Origin: an uncultured Hyphomicrobiales bacterium
GTDB lineage: Bacteria; Pseudomonadota; Alphaproteobacteria; Rhizobiales; Beijerinckiaceae
DNA: 37,115 nucleotides
Direction: 5' to 3'
NCBI GenBank assembly: GCA_903847605.1
Contig: CAINED010000016.1
Coordinates: 1 to 37,115, forward strand
Made by a program: the position numbers and the translations under genes. Positions 1 to 8,595 of this stretch are shown piece after piece. Below the pieces are notes generated by a model, which worked only from the letters and a program-made list of their open reading frames with translations, was not told the DNA's origin and made no database searches. Within the stretch, counting starts at the first letter, position 1. Each line of letters starts with the position of its first letter.

Positions 1-1494
1 GCCAATGAGTTGCGCGGCGGTCTCGGCAACGACCGTTATTACGTTTATCAGGCATCCGACCAGGTCATCGAATTGGCAGGTCAAGGCACGACCGATCGTA
101 TCGATGCCTTCGTCAATGTCTCGCTTGGCGCGACATCCGAGGTCGAGACTATAGCTGCACGCCTGACCACGGATATGGTTCTGGGTGGTTCGGACACCGC
201 CAACAGAATCGACGGCAATACAGGCAACGACACCCTGTCAGGCAATGGCGGCAACGATGCCCTATATGGGCTCGCGGGCAATGACTCGCTCGATGGCGGC
301 GCGGGCAACGATCTGCTCGACGGCGGCGACGGAAACGACGTCCTGAATGGCGGCGCCGACAACGACACTGTCACATACGCCAACGCTTCGGCGGCCGTCT
401 CCGTGTCGCTCATGACTTCGAGCGTGCAAAATACCGGCGGCGCCGGAAACGATACGCTCAGCAATTTCGAGAACCTGATCGGCTCGGCTCATGCCGATAC
501 GCTGACCGGCAACGACAACGTCAACACGATCACGGGTAACGGCGGAAACGACACGATCAACGGGCGCGGCGGCGCGGACACGATGATCGGCGGCGTGGGC
601 GACGACAAATATTACGTCGACAACGCCGACGATGTCGTGACCGAGACCGGCAATCAGGGCAGCGACCGTGTCTATACCACTGTCAACTATACGCTTGGCG
701 CGGGTCAGACAATCGAATTCCTTTACGCGAACACCGCGACAGGCCTTGCCTTGAATGGTAACGAACTCGCCAACAACGTTCAGGGCAACGCTGGCGTCGA
801 CACGCTATTCGGGCATGACGGCGATGATATTCTCGACGGTCGCGCCGGCGCAGACGACATGACCGGCGGCAATGGCAACGACAAATATTATGTCGACGAC
901 GAGAACGATATCATCAACGAAGGCGCGGCCGAGGGGACGCTCGATATCGCCTACACGAGCGTGAACTATACGCTCGGCGCGGAGGTATACGTTGAACGTC
1001 TCTACGCCAGCGCCTCGACAGGTCTTACGTTGCAAGGAAACGGCTTCGACAATGCCCTGTTTGGCGCCGCGGGCAATGACACGCTTATTGGTCATGGCGG
1101 CGCAGACACTTTGACCGGCAACGGCGGCAACGACCGCCTGATCGGCGGCGCGGGCATCGACAGGCTCTTCGGCAACGCGGGCGCTGATGTGTTCGTGTTG
1201 CAGAATCTCGCTGCAGATCGCGATACAATCCGCGACTGGGCCGCGGAGGATCAGATCGAAATATCTGCTTCGCTCTTCGGCGGCGGCCTCGCCGCAGGTC
1301 CGCTTAACGCCAGCCAGTTCACGTCGAACGGGACGGGCGTTGCGACAACGACCGACCAGCGATTCATCTATAACTCGTCGAATGGCGCGCTCTATTTCGA
1401 TGCCGACGGCAGTAATGCCGGCGCGCGCGTGCAGATCGCAAGTCTGACGGGAATGCCAGGCCTGTCCGCTGCGGATTTCACAATCGTCGCGTGA
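1..1494 (+). CDS. RTX calcium-binding repeat protein, 5' end missing
   Basis: The reading frame is open at the first base, so the gene starts outside the window; 497 residues are visible. Glycine/aspartate-rich nonapeptides (GGxGxDxUx) form blocks at about residues 70-125 and 180-200, and more occur between about 265 and 395. Such repeats fold as parallel beta-rolls that bind Ca2+ after export. Linker modules of the type YYVDN..DVV..., VNYTLGAG and TGLxLxGNELANN separate the blocks. The last ~105 residues (GADVFVLQN...DQIEISASLFGGGL...) match the C-termini of the two other RTX proteins here and are the probable uncleaved type I secretion signal. No HlyB/HlyD/TolC-type exporter genes are in the window. 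The missing N-terminus would decide its activity. The family call is certain; the function is unknown. Confidence 0.93.
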   Translation, partial: ANELRGGLGNDRYYVYQASDQVIELAGQGTTDRIDAFVNVSLGATSEVETIAARLTTDMVLGGSDTANRIDGNTGNDTLSGNGGNDALYGLAGNDSLDGGAGNDLLDGGDGNDVLNGGADNDTVTYANASAAVSVSLMTSSVQNTGGAGNDTLSNFENLIGSAHADTLTGNDNVNTITGNGGNDTINGRGGADTMIGGVGDDKYYVDNADDVVTETGNQGSDRVYTTVNYTLGAGQTIEFLYANTATGLALNGNELANNVQGNAGVDTLFGHDGDDILDGRAGADDMTGGNGNDKYYVDDENDIINEGAAEGTLDIAYTSVNYTLGAEVYVERLYASASTGLTLQGNGFDNALFGAAGNDTLIGHGGADTLTGNGGNDRLIGGAGIDRLFGNAGADVFVLQNLAADRDTIRDWAAEDQIEISASLFGGGLAAGPLNASQFTSNGTGVATTTDQRFIYNSSNGALYFDADGSNAGARVQIASLTGMPGLSAADFTIVA

Positions 1495-1654
1495 TATCGT
1501 CCATTAAATCACGCAAATGCAGTTGCACGGACTCTGGGCCGCAGCCTTATATATCGCTACCCGAGCTTGAAGGCGTCAGGCTTCGCGTAGGCCGCACAGG
1601 CTGAGCCCTGCGGGCGTAGCCGGTGATGACTTGACGTACTGCGCGACCAGATCC

Positions 1655-1677
1655 GGGGCCAATTCAGGCCCCTTGAT
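1655..1677 (+). terminator. Possible terminator hairpin after the RTX gene
   Basis: A 6-bp GC-only stem (GGGGCC/GGCCCC) encloses a 6-nt loop and is followed only by TTGATT. It lies about 160 bp past the RTX stop and 75 bp before the next start. The weak T-tract makes intrinsic termination uncertain. Confidence 0.25.
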
Positions 1678-1752
1678 TACTGCTGCGCTTTATGCAGCAT
1701 GCTCCGGAAAGCTATACACGAAGATAAAAGCAACAAAGATCGGGAGGAAGCC

Positions 1753-2796
1753 ATGAAATTCCCATTGGCAAGATCGGGCGTGTTTGTGTTCGCCCTGATA
1801 TCAGCTACCACTGCCCATGCGGATAACATCGCGGATTTTTACAAGGGCAAGACGATCACGGTACATGTAGGCTTTGCGCCCGGCGGCGGCTTCGATCTCC
1901 TGACACGGGTCGTGGCGCGGCATATGCCCAAGCACATTCCCGGCAATCCAACCATGGTCGTCTCGAACATGCCTGGCGCTGGCTCTATGGTTGCCGCGTC
2001 ATATATTTATAACGTCGCGCCGAAAGACGGAACGGTTCTGGGCGTGACGGCCTCCACGATCATGCTGGAGCCGCTCTACGGCAATGACAAGGCAAAATAC
2101 GAGGCGGAGAAGTTCGAGTGGATCGGTTCGATGCACTCCGAAACGCATGCGTGCGCCGTCTGGCGTGGCGGTGGAGCCGATATCCGGACTCTCGAAGATC
2201 TCCTCAAATCGAAGAAGACCATCGTTTTCGGCTCTCCGGGTCCCGAAACGGAAAATACGCGCCTGCCGATGTTTCTGAAGCACTTTCTGAACGCCCCCGT
2301 TAAGGTGGTGCATGGCTACCCCGGGACGAGACCTATCGTTCTTGCGGCACAAAAGGGCGAACTCGACGCAACCTGCGGCATGACGGAATCTTCGATCACC
2401 AGCACCTTCCGCAACGAGTTTGCATCGGGCGACCTCAAAGTGATCTTTCACGTCAATCTCGATGAAGACACGGTTCCTCTGTTCGGCGGTGCAGCGGGCG
2501 TGCGGCCGATGCTTAAAACGGATGAGCAGAAAGCGCTGGGTGAAATTCTCTTCCGCACAGCGGCGATTACGCGACCGATAATGGCCCCGCCGGGCACGCC
2601 GAAAGAGAGGGTATCCGCCTTGCAACGTGCCATGATGGAGACGATGAAGGACCCGGACATGGTCGCGGAAGGCAAGAAGATGCAAATCGATTTCATACCG
2701 ATGAGCGGTGAGCGCGTCGGTGCGATCATGGCCAGCTTTTCGAAAACGCCGAAGGAGCTTTTCGCAAAGGCCGCCGCATTGACGAAACACGAATGA
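1753..2796 (+). CDS. Tripartite tricarboxylate transporter (TctC/Bug-type) substrate-binding protein
   Basis: A 347-residue periplasmic receptor of the TctC/Bug fold. It has a Sec signal peptide ending near residue 22 (AHA|DN), then FYKGKTITVHVG, the ligand-loop signature APGGGFDLLTR, and NMPGAGS. These match the subfamily with an FYxGK start, which differs somewhat from classical Bug proteins. Such proteins bind carboxylates or other small organic anions and deliver them to TctA/TctB, but neither partner gene is nearby. ATG 1753 was chosen because GGGAGGA precedes it by a few bases and the signal peptide starts there; an upstream in-frame start at 1699 adds 18 residues unlike a signal peptide. 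It begins a three-gene run with the dehydrogenase 10 bp downstream and a second receptor. The ligand is unknown. Confidence 0.93.
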   Translation: MKFPLARSGVFVFALISATTAHADNIADFYKGKTITVHVGFAPGGGFDLLTRVVARHMPKHIPGNPTMVVSNMPGAGSMVAASYIYNVAPKDGTVLGVTASTIMLEPLYGNDKAKYEAEKFEWIGSMHSETHACAVWRGGGADIRTLEDLLKSKKTIVFGSPGPETENTRLPMFLKHFLNAPVKVVHGYPGTRPIVLAAQKGELDATCGMTESSITSTFRNEFASGDLKVIFHVNLDEDTVPLFGGAAGVRPMLKTDEQKALGEILFRTAAITRPIMAPPGTPKERVSALQRAMMETMKDPDMVAEGKKMQIDFIPMSGERVGAIMASFSKTPKELFAKAAALTKHE

Positions 2797-2806
2797 GGCC
2801 ATTGTC

Positions 2807-3565
2807 ATGAGCATGCTGGGAGAAGTCGCGCTGGTCACGGGCGCGAGCAGAGGGCTGGGAGAGGCAACGGCACGCGCCCTGGCCGCGGCAGGAGCTGCAG
2901 TGATGCTCACCGCCCGGTCGGAACAGCGAGTGGCCGCCATCGCGCAGGAGATCCGGAGCGCCGGGGGTCGCGCCGACTCCATCGCCTGCGACGTTTCCGA
3001 CTATGCCAGCATGGTGCGGGCAGCGGAAAGGGCTGCCGAAGTATTCGGGCCGGTCACGATCCTCATCGCCAATGCGGGCGTGATAGAGCCGATTGCACAC
3101 GTCGCGACATCAGATCCGGCTGAATGGGCGCGCGCCATCGCGATCAACCTTGTGGGCGGCTATAACTCCGTTCGCTGCGTGCTTCCGGGCATGCTGGATC
3201 GCGGACGCGGCGCCATCGTCAACGTCTCGTCAGGCGCGGCAAACCATGCGCTCGAAGGCTGGAGCGCCTATTGCGCGGGCAAGGCCGGGTTCACGTCCTT
3301 CTCCAATGTGCTGGCGCATGAGACCGGCGGGCGAGGCCTGCGCATCTTTGCGTTCTCGCCAGGCACCATCGACACGGACATGCAGGGGACCATCCGCGCT
3401 TCCGGCATGAATCCGGTCAGCAAGATTCCCCGCGAGTCGCTACGGCCCGTCTCGCACGCAGTCGACGCCATTCTCTATCTGTGCTCCCCCGCCGCCGACG
3501 ATCTGGCAGGCGGGGTTATCTCCATGAACGACGAGAATTTCCGAAAGAGGATCGGGGTGAATTGA
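2807..3565 (+). CDS. Short-chain dehydrogenase/reductase (SDR)
   Basis: A 252-residue classical SDR, a cytoplasmic NAD(P)-dependent oxidoreductase. Visible motifs are the cofactor glycine motif TGASRGLG (residues 11-18), the structural NAG (89-91), catalytic Ser141/142 in NVSSG, and YCAGK with Tyr155 and Lys159. A basic Arg after the glycine motif and ARSE at 36-39 leave the NAD/NADP preference open. The length is typical of the classical family. The start lies 10 bp after the receptor gene, with the GAGG of its ribosome site overlapping the previous stop, so the two are translationally close. Flanked on both sides by TctC-type receptors, it probably oxidises or reduces the imported compound or a product of it. 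The substrate cannot be inferred from sequence. Confidence 0.93.
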   Translation: MSMLGEVALVTGASRGLGEATARALAAAGAAVMLTARSEQRVAAIAQEIRSAGGRADSIACDVSDYASMVRAAERAAEVFGPVTILIANAGVIEPIAHVATSDPAEWARAIAINLVGGYNSVRCVLPGMLDRGRGAIVNVSSGAANHALEGWSAYCAGKAGFTSFSNVLAHETGGRGLRIFAFSPGTIDTDMQGTIRASGMNPVSKIPRESLRPVSHAVDAILYLCSPAADDLAGGVISMNDENFRKRIGVN

Positions 3566-3618
3566 ATTCCTCGATTTGCCGGGCAACAAGCTTAGAGAGA
3601 CCTGCCACGGAAAACACC

Positions 3619-4656
3619 ATGTATTCAGCCATTCGCACCTCTGTGACGTTAGCTCTGCTTCTGAGTGTTGGTCAGCCTGCAAACGCGGACAACAGCGCTG
3701 CTGACTTCTATTCCGGCAAGAAGATCGATTTCTATATTTCGTCGACGGCTGGAGGCGCCTACGATCTAACCGGCCGGCACATCATTCGATACCTGGGTCG
3801 AAATATTCCCGGAAACCCGTCGGTGACGCCACGCAATATGCCTGGCGGCGGCGGCTTGTTGATGGCCAATCATCTCACCAACGTCGTGCCCACAGACGGG
3901 CTTTCTGTCGGGATCCTGTTATCGAGCGCCGTTTTCGAGCCTCTGCATGGCAACGCACAAGCCAAGTTCGACATCAGAACGATCGAATGGCTCGGCAGTC
4001 CGACCAAAGACGTCGCAGCACTGACGATCTGGCACACCGTACCCGTCGACACACTCGAACAGGCACGGCAGTCGGGACTGACGCTTGCCGTCTCTGGCGG
4101 CTTGAATTCGACTCCGGCCTTTTATGGCCGCATGCTGGCTTATGTTTTTGATTTGCCGATCAAGCTGGTAGGGGGATACTCGGGCCAGAACGAGGCGTTT
4201 CTGGCTATGGAACGCGGTGAAGTCCAGGGCTTTCCTTCGGTGGCGCTCTCTTCGATCAAATCGTCTCGTCCAACTTGGCTTATGGAAAAAAGGGTCAAGC
4301 AACTCGTCTATTTTGGCGGCGCCGAACATCCCGAACTCAAACATGTCCCTTTTGCTGCGCATCTGCTGAAGAATAGTCCGGATCGGGCTAAACTCATGGA
4401 ACTGGCGATTGCACCGCTCGCCGTCGGGCGGCCGGTTTTTGCGCCTCCAGGCATTCCGCGCGAACGCGCCATGGCATTGCGTGTAGGTCTGTGGAAGACC
4501 TTCCGCGATCCCGGTTATGTTGAGGAGTGCCAGAGGCAAAACCTTGAATGCGAATCGCCGACGTCCGGCGCCGACTTGCGCCAGATTATTCTCGATGCCT
4601 ATGCCGCGCCGCGCGAACTCGTGGACATCCTGAGAAAAATCAATACGGCGAACTAG
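3619..4656 (+). CDS. Tripartite tricarboxylate transporter (TctC/Bug-type) substrate-binding protein
   Basis: A 345-residue periplasmic receptor of the same FYxGK subfamily as the gene at 1753. It has a signal peptide to about residue 24 (ANA|DN), then DFYSGKKIDFYIS, the ligand-loop motif AGGAYDLTGR, and NMPGGGG. ATG 3619 gives a proper signal peptide; in-frame starts further upstream lie inside the SDR gene and yield an arginine-rich extension. It follows the SDR by 53 bp and is probably the last gene of a receptor-SDR-receptor unit. Divergence from the first copy suggests a different ligand rather than a recent duplication. It has no TctA/TctB partner here and must share a membrane complex encoded elsewhere, if it is a transport receptor at all. 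Confidence 0.92.
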   Translation: MYSAIRTSVTLALLLSVGQPANADNSAADFYSGKKIDFYISSTAGGAYDLTGRHIIRYLGRNIPGNPSVTPRNMPGGGGLLMANHLTNVVPTDGLSVGILLSSAVFEPLHGNAQAKFDIRTIEWLGSPTKDVAALTIWHTVPVDTLEQARQSGLTLAVSGGLNSTPAFYGRMLAYVFDLPIKLVGGYSGQNEAFLAMERGEVQGFPSVALSSIKSSRPTWLMEKRVKQLVYFGGAEHPELKHVPFAAHLLKNSPDRAKLMELAIAPLAVGRPVFAPPGIPRERAMALRVGLWKTFRDPGYVEECQRQNLECESPTSGADLRQIILDAYAAPRELVDILRKINTAN

Positions 4657-4663
4657 GGACTAA

Positions 4664-4694
4664 ACTCGATTGCAGTTCTACTCGAGTCTGAAGT
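4664..4694. terminator. Weak hairpin between convergent genes
   Basis: An ACTCGA/TCGAGT inverted repeat (4664-4669 and 4682-4687) with a 12-nt loop sits in the 39-bp gap between two convergent receptor genes. It is followed by a T-rich stretch on the plus strand. The position fits a terminator, but the stem is short. Confidence 0.25.
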
Positions 4695-4695
4695 T

Positions 4696-5667
4696 TTATT
4701 GCGACGTTATATTGTTGGCGCGCACGAGCGGCGCCCAGCGGTCATATTCTTCAGCCAGAATCTTGCTGAACTCGGCGGCCGTCGAACCGACGACATCGAG
4801 CCCAAGCTGATCCAGCTTTGCACTGATTTCCGGATTCTTCAGCGCGTCGATAGCGTCAAGACGAATCTTGTCGATGATGGCTTGAGGCGTCTTCGCGGGC
4901 GCCATCAATCCATTGATCGTGTAGACCTTCACCTTGCTGTAGCCGAGTTCCGCAAACGTCGGCGTGTCCGGAAATCTCGGCGACCGTGTATCGGATGCGA
5001 TCGCGATGGCGCGAACGCCGGGCGTGTTTTTGACAATTCCGATCGCCGGCGGCACAAGCGCCAGCGCCATTTCGACTTCGCCAGCCGCGAACGCCTTGCT
5101 CATGGGATCGCTGCCTCGATAGGGAACGTGGATAAGATCCAGGCCCGCAGCTTCCGCGAAGAGCGCTATGCCAAGATGGCCGGTCAGTCCGACCCCGCCG
5201 GATGAGTATCGCAGCTTGCCGGGGTTGGCTTTCGCGTAAGCGACCAACTCCCGGAGATCTCTCGCAGGCGCCCCGCCATTGACCATCAGGATGTTGGGGA
5301 TCGAAGTCAGCAAGGTCACGGGTGCAAAGGCATCGCGCGCATAAGGGACATTCGACTGCAGCAGGTGGGCCATGACATTGGTAGCGAATGTCCCCATCAG
5401 GATCGTATGCCCGTCCGGCGCCGCGCGCGCGGCCAGTTCCGTTCCGATCATGCCGCTGGCGCCGGTGCGGTTCTCGACGATGACCGTTTGCGACCACAGC
5501 TTCGTCAGATGTCCGGCGACAAGGCGCGCGGCGATATCGGTTGCACCGGCGGGCGGGAAGGGCACGATCAGCCGGACTGTGCGAGTGGGAAATTCCTGCG
5601 CCTGCGCGGAAGCCGCCAACGCCCAGGTGATAAATGCGAAGGCCAGCGCACGGGAAAAAGTCTTCAT
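4696..5667 (-). CDS. Classical Bug-family (TctC) substrate-binding protein
   Basis: A 323-residue receptor closest to classical Bug proteins. It has a signal peptide ending AQA|QE near residue 23, followed by FPTRTVRLIVPFPPAGATDIAAR, where the PPAGATD loop closes over a ligand carboxylate, then ENRTGASGMIG. Later family motifs such as RYSSGGVG, HVPYRGSDP and the C-terminal LGLDVVGSTAAEF are intact. It follows the LLM-class oxidoreductase by 54 bp on the same strand and is probably co-transcribed with it, so its ligand may be that enzyme's substrate or a precursor. It belongs to a different branch from the other three receptors here and was probably recruited separately. No membrane subunit genes are nearby. 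Confidence 0.95.
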   Translation of the reverse strand: MKTFSRALAFAFITWALAASAQAQEFPTRTVRLIVPFPPAGATDIAARLVAGHLTKLWSQTVIVENRTGASGMIGTELAARAAPDGHTILMGTFATNVMAHLLQSNVPYARDAFAPVTLLTSIPNILMVNGGAPARDLRELVAYAKANPGKLRYSSGGVGLTGHLGIALFAEAAGLDLIHVPYRGSDPMSKAFAAGEVEMALALVPPAIGIVKNTPGVRAIAIASDTRSPRFPDTPTFAELGYSKVKVYTINGLMAPAKTPQAIIDKIRLDAIDALKNPEISAKLDQLGLDVVGSTAAEFSKILAEEYDRWAPLVRANNITSQ

Positions 5668-5721
5668 CTGATTTCGAGCCTTTCGTCAGACATGAGCAGT
5701 TGCGATGAAGCTGGCGTTCCT

Positions 5722-6927
5722 TCAGCCGGAAGCCAGTGCAAGCGAAGCATCCTGCCTGACCTTATGGGCTTGCAGAGCGGGAAGCACGTCTTTGGCGAAT
5801 CGGCTGATCTGCGTCATGTACATGTCGTGGGGCATCACGCCGCGATTGAGGCTGACGAGCATAGTTTCCGCACCGAGGCGATCTGCCTGGTTGATGAGAC
5901 GCGCGGTGACTTCGTCCGCGCTGCCCCAAGGCATATCCTGGGCCAATTGCGTCATGCGTTCCTCTGTCATTTCGCGGAAATCCGAACGCGATCGCGCCGC
6001 CGCTTGCTGGTTGCTGGGCCGGACGTAATCTCTTGCGGAGGGGCTGACGTAGCCGCTGTCCTTCTGCTTCGATGTCTCGGTGAAACTGCCGTGCGAGAAC
6101 AGCGTGCGATTGAAATAGAGGTAATGCGGTCCCGTCTCCGTAATAGCTTCGGCCTTGTCCTTGGCTACATAGGCGTTGGCGGCTGCAACGAGCAGATCTC
6201 CCGAGTAACTGTGACCGTTCTCCCGCAGGCATTTTCTGAAATGGCGGACGATGTCCTCCTGCAGACTCATGGGCGTACCGCCTGCGCCGGGCGTAATAGG
6301 CACTCTGTGGCGCGCCGCGAACTCGATGGATTCCTGGCTGCCGGAAAGCGGTATCCATACAGGTACGTGCGGGCGCTGATAGGGACGCGGCCAAATCGAA
6401 ACGTCGCGATACTGCCAGAAGCGCCCTTCATAGGAGAACACGTCTTCCTGCCAGGCGCGCAGCATGATTTCGAAAGCTTCGTCAAAACGCGCTCGTGAAT
6501 CTCGCAGCGGCACATTGTGGACCTGATACTCACGCGGGATACCGCGCACAAAACCTGAAATGATCCGTCCTTCCGACATGCAATCAAGCATGGCAAGTTC
6601 TTCGGCGAGGCGCAGCGGCTGATGCAGTGGCAGGATGTTGCCATAAATGAGCAGCTTGAGCCGCTTCGTGCGCTGGATGGCGGCTGCAGCCATGAGATTG
6701 GGCGAATTCATCAGCCCATAGGGCGAGCAATGATGTTCGTTGAAGGCGACGCCATCGAAGCCGAGACGATCCAGTTCCTCCCAGGCTTCGAGATGCTCGG
6801 AATAAGTGCGCGCCGCCACTTTGGCGTCGAAGTGACGCCCTGCCAGCGGGTAGGGTAGTTCGCTGCCGTCCTTCAAATAGTCGAGTTCCGCGCCATAAGG
6901 CAGAAGATCGAATACGAAAACCTTCAT
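5722..6927 (-). CDS. LLM-class flavin-dependent oxidoreductase (luciferase-like monooxygenase)
   Basis: A 401-residue bacterial-luciferase-like TIM-barrel protein. Typical features are the N-terminal strand with DRLGFDGVAFNEHH, the RTKRLKLLIYGNILPLHQPLRLAEELAMLD segment, SEGRIISGFVRGIPREY, and a C-terminal GSADEVTARLI region. Relatives use reduced FMN and O2 to oxygenate substrates, including sulfonates and amines, or use F420. ATG 6927 was chosen because AGGGAG lies at a normal distance; a GTG two codons upstream would be too close to that site. It is the first gene of a two-gene unit with the Bug receptor and is divergent from an ABC-type binding protein. No flavin reductase gene is in the window. 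The substrate is unknown. Confidence 0.93.
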   Translation of the reverse strand: MKVFVFDLLPYGAELDYLKDGSELPYPLAGRHFDAKVAARTYSEHLEAWEELDRLGFDGVAFNEHHCSPYGLMNSPNLMAAAAIQRTKRLKLLIYGNILPLHQPLRLAEELAMLDCMSEGRIISGFVRGIPREYQVHNVPLRDSRARFDEAFEIMLRAWQEDVFSYEGRFWQYRDVSIWPRPYQRPHVPVWIPLSGSQESIEFAARHRVPITPGAGGTPMSLQEDIVRHFRKCLRENGHSYSGDLLVAAANAYVAKDKAEAITETGPHYLYFNRTLFSHGSFTETSKQKDSGYVSPSARDYVRPSNQQAAARSRSDFREMTEERMTQLAQDMPWGSADEVTARLINQADRLGAETMLVSLNRGVMPHDMYMTQISRFAKDVLPALQAHKVRQDASLALASG

Positions 6928-7020
6928 CGTCACGCTCCCTGGTGAGCGAAGTATTTGACTTTGGCGCCGTCACGTCAACCGCTGGAATGTGACAAAGATC
7001 CCCGTCGTGCCGCAATCCGC

Positions 7021-7049
7021 TTGAGATTCGTGCATTTCCTGAATATCTT
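7021..7049 (+). promoter_or_regulatory. Predicted sigma-70 promoter for the ABC-type binding protein
   Basis: TTGAGA (7021-7026), a 17-bp spacer and TATCTT (7044-7049) lie 83 bp before the start at 7133, in the divergent gap. The match is 5/6 at -35 and 4/6 at -10. No transcript evidence is available. Confidence 0.4.
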
Positions 7050-7132
7050 GAAAAGAACGAAAAGAGTTCGTGCCAAAGACTCTTATTCAACATTTCAGGC
7101 GGTTCAGAAAATCAAAGTTGGGAGGATCTTTC

Positions 7133-8173
7133 ATGCGGGCATCTCGATATGCTTTTCGATCACGCATGATAATCGCCGTGGCTGCATTGGCCGTTCAGGC
7201 TCTCGCGGGCGCGGCGACCGCGCAAAGTTTCGATCCGGCCCTCGTCGCACGCGCAAGGGCAGAAAAGCGTCTCGTGTTCTACACGGGCTTCTCCGGGAAC
7301 CAACTCTATAACGCCATCAAGAAAGGTTACGAGGACGCCTTCGGCATACAGGTCGACATGCTGGTCGCCCGCTCGAGCGAAGTTCACGAGCGCCTGCGCA
7401 CCGAGGTTGCGGCAGGGCGGACAGTTGCCGACGTGCTGATCCACGGGGAATCCACCTCGCGCCGCCTCGCCGCGGGCGGGTTGTTGCAAAAATTCGATGG
7501 CGTCAAAGCGGCGCAGGCTCTGGCTGTCGCGCCGAGCGCGCCTGGCTATTCGCTCCCAGCCTATATGAGCGGCTATAGCCTCATGGTGAATACATCGCTC
7601 GTGAAACCGCAGGACGAACCGAAAAGCTGGCGCGACCTTCTTGACCCCAAATGGACCGGCAGATTGCTCGGCGATGATCCACGCGCAAGCGGGGCAGGCC
7701 ATGTGCTCTTCTCCGTGATGGTCGAAAAATTCGGCGTGGAGTTTCCCCGAGCTTTGTCGGCACAGAAGGTCGTGTTCGGCCGCGATCTCGGCATCGACCA
7801 AATGCGGGTCGCGCGCGGCGAATATGCGCTGCGTTTTCCGCAATCCCTCTCCAACATGCGCGACCTCAGGGGATTGCCAGTGAAGTTCATCATTCCCGCC
7901 GAAGGGTTGGTCTATGTTCGCGCAGACATCGGCATAGCCAGCGGCGCGCCGCATCCCGACGCTGCAAGGCTTTTCATCGAATACATATTGTCTCCAAGGA
8001 CGCAGGGCCTGCTGGCGAGCTTCGGTCTCATACCCGTCATCAAGGATGCCCCGGATGCGCCCGATCCCGAGACCCGCGAACTCGTCAATCGCGCCAAGGC
8101 AAGTCTGATGGGCACATCCTCTGCGGAGACTCAGGACGCCATGCTGGCGCTGGCGCGCGAAGTCTATAAGTAG
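7133..8173 (+). CDS. ABC transporter extracellular solute-binding protein (Fe3+/type-1-like)
   Basis: A 346-residue periplasmic binding protein. After a signal peptide ending ATA|QS near residue 31 it reads KRLVFYTGFSGNQLYNAIKKGYEDAFGIQVDM, typical of the iron(III)/spermidine-like type 1 family. SWRDLLDPKWTGRL and a C-terminal LFIEYILSPRTQGLLASFG are also characteristic. ATG 7133 has GGAGG 7 bp upstream and starts the signal peptide; an in-frame start at 7070 would add 21 residues. No permease or ATPase gene follows, so it is an orphan receptor like its TctC-type neighbours. The tyrosine ligands of true ferric-binding proteins are not obvious, so an organic ligand is at least as likely. It is divergently transcribed from the LLM oxidoreductase. 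Confidence 0.9.
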   Translation: MRASRYAFRSRMIIAVAALAVQALAGAATAQSFDPALVARARAEKRLVFYTGFSGNQLYNAIKKGYEDAFGIQVDMLVARSSEVHERLRTEVAAGRTVADVLIHGESTSRRLAAGGLLQKFDGVKAAQALAVAPSAPGYSLPAYMSGYSLMVNTSLVKPQDEPKSWRDLLDPKWTGRLLGDDPRASGAGHVLFSVMVEKFGVEFPRALSAQKVVFGRDLGIDQMRVARGEYALRFPQSLSNMRDLRGLPVKFIIPAEGLVYVRADIGIASGAPHPDAARLFIEYILSPRTQGLLASFGLIPVIKDAPDAPDPETRELVNRAKASLMGTSSAETQDAMLALAREVYK

Positions 8174-8595
8174 GCATCGCCCACCAAAGTCAGGAGCTTC
8201 TGGTTATGTGTCACTGAATGCGGCCGTCACCCCGGCATCGCGCGCGACTGGGGCTAGACGCTGCTCGAAGAAACGCCGATCAACTCCTGTCTGTGCACTT
8301 ACGGCTCGCCACCATCACGCTGCCTTGCGGATGCTTTCAGAGGAATTTTCGACTTGAAGCACCTCATGAAGTAAACGTAATATAAATTGTGAGTATCGCA
8401 ATTCTCGGCTGGTGGCATTCTTGGAACAAGATAATCACGCTTCCGCGAGGGTAGCATTCAGTCGATGCGTCAATGAGACTGGCAGGCGACAACTGAAGCG
8501 GCGGACGCCGATACCCGGGGTTCAATACCTTCTCAACGCAGGGAAGAACCGGACGAAAAATGGCCGTAGAGAGCCCGGAGCAGCAGGGGATACAC
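8174..8595. other. Intergenic region without a recognisable gene
   Basis: This 422-bp gap separates two same-strand receptor genes. I see no convincing coding frame; short open stretches on both strands resemble no family I know. An AT-rich block near 8370-8400 could hold the promoter of the downstream gene, but no clear -35/-10 pair stands out. It may be degraded coding sequence. Confidence 0.4.
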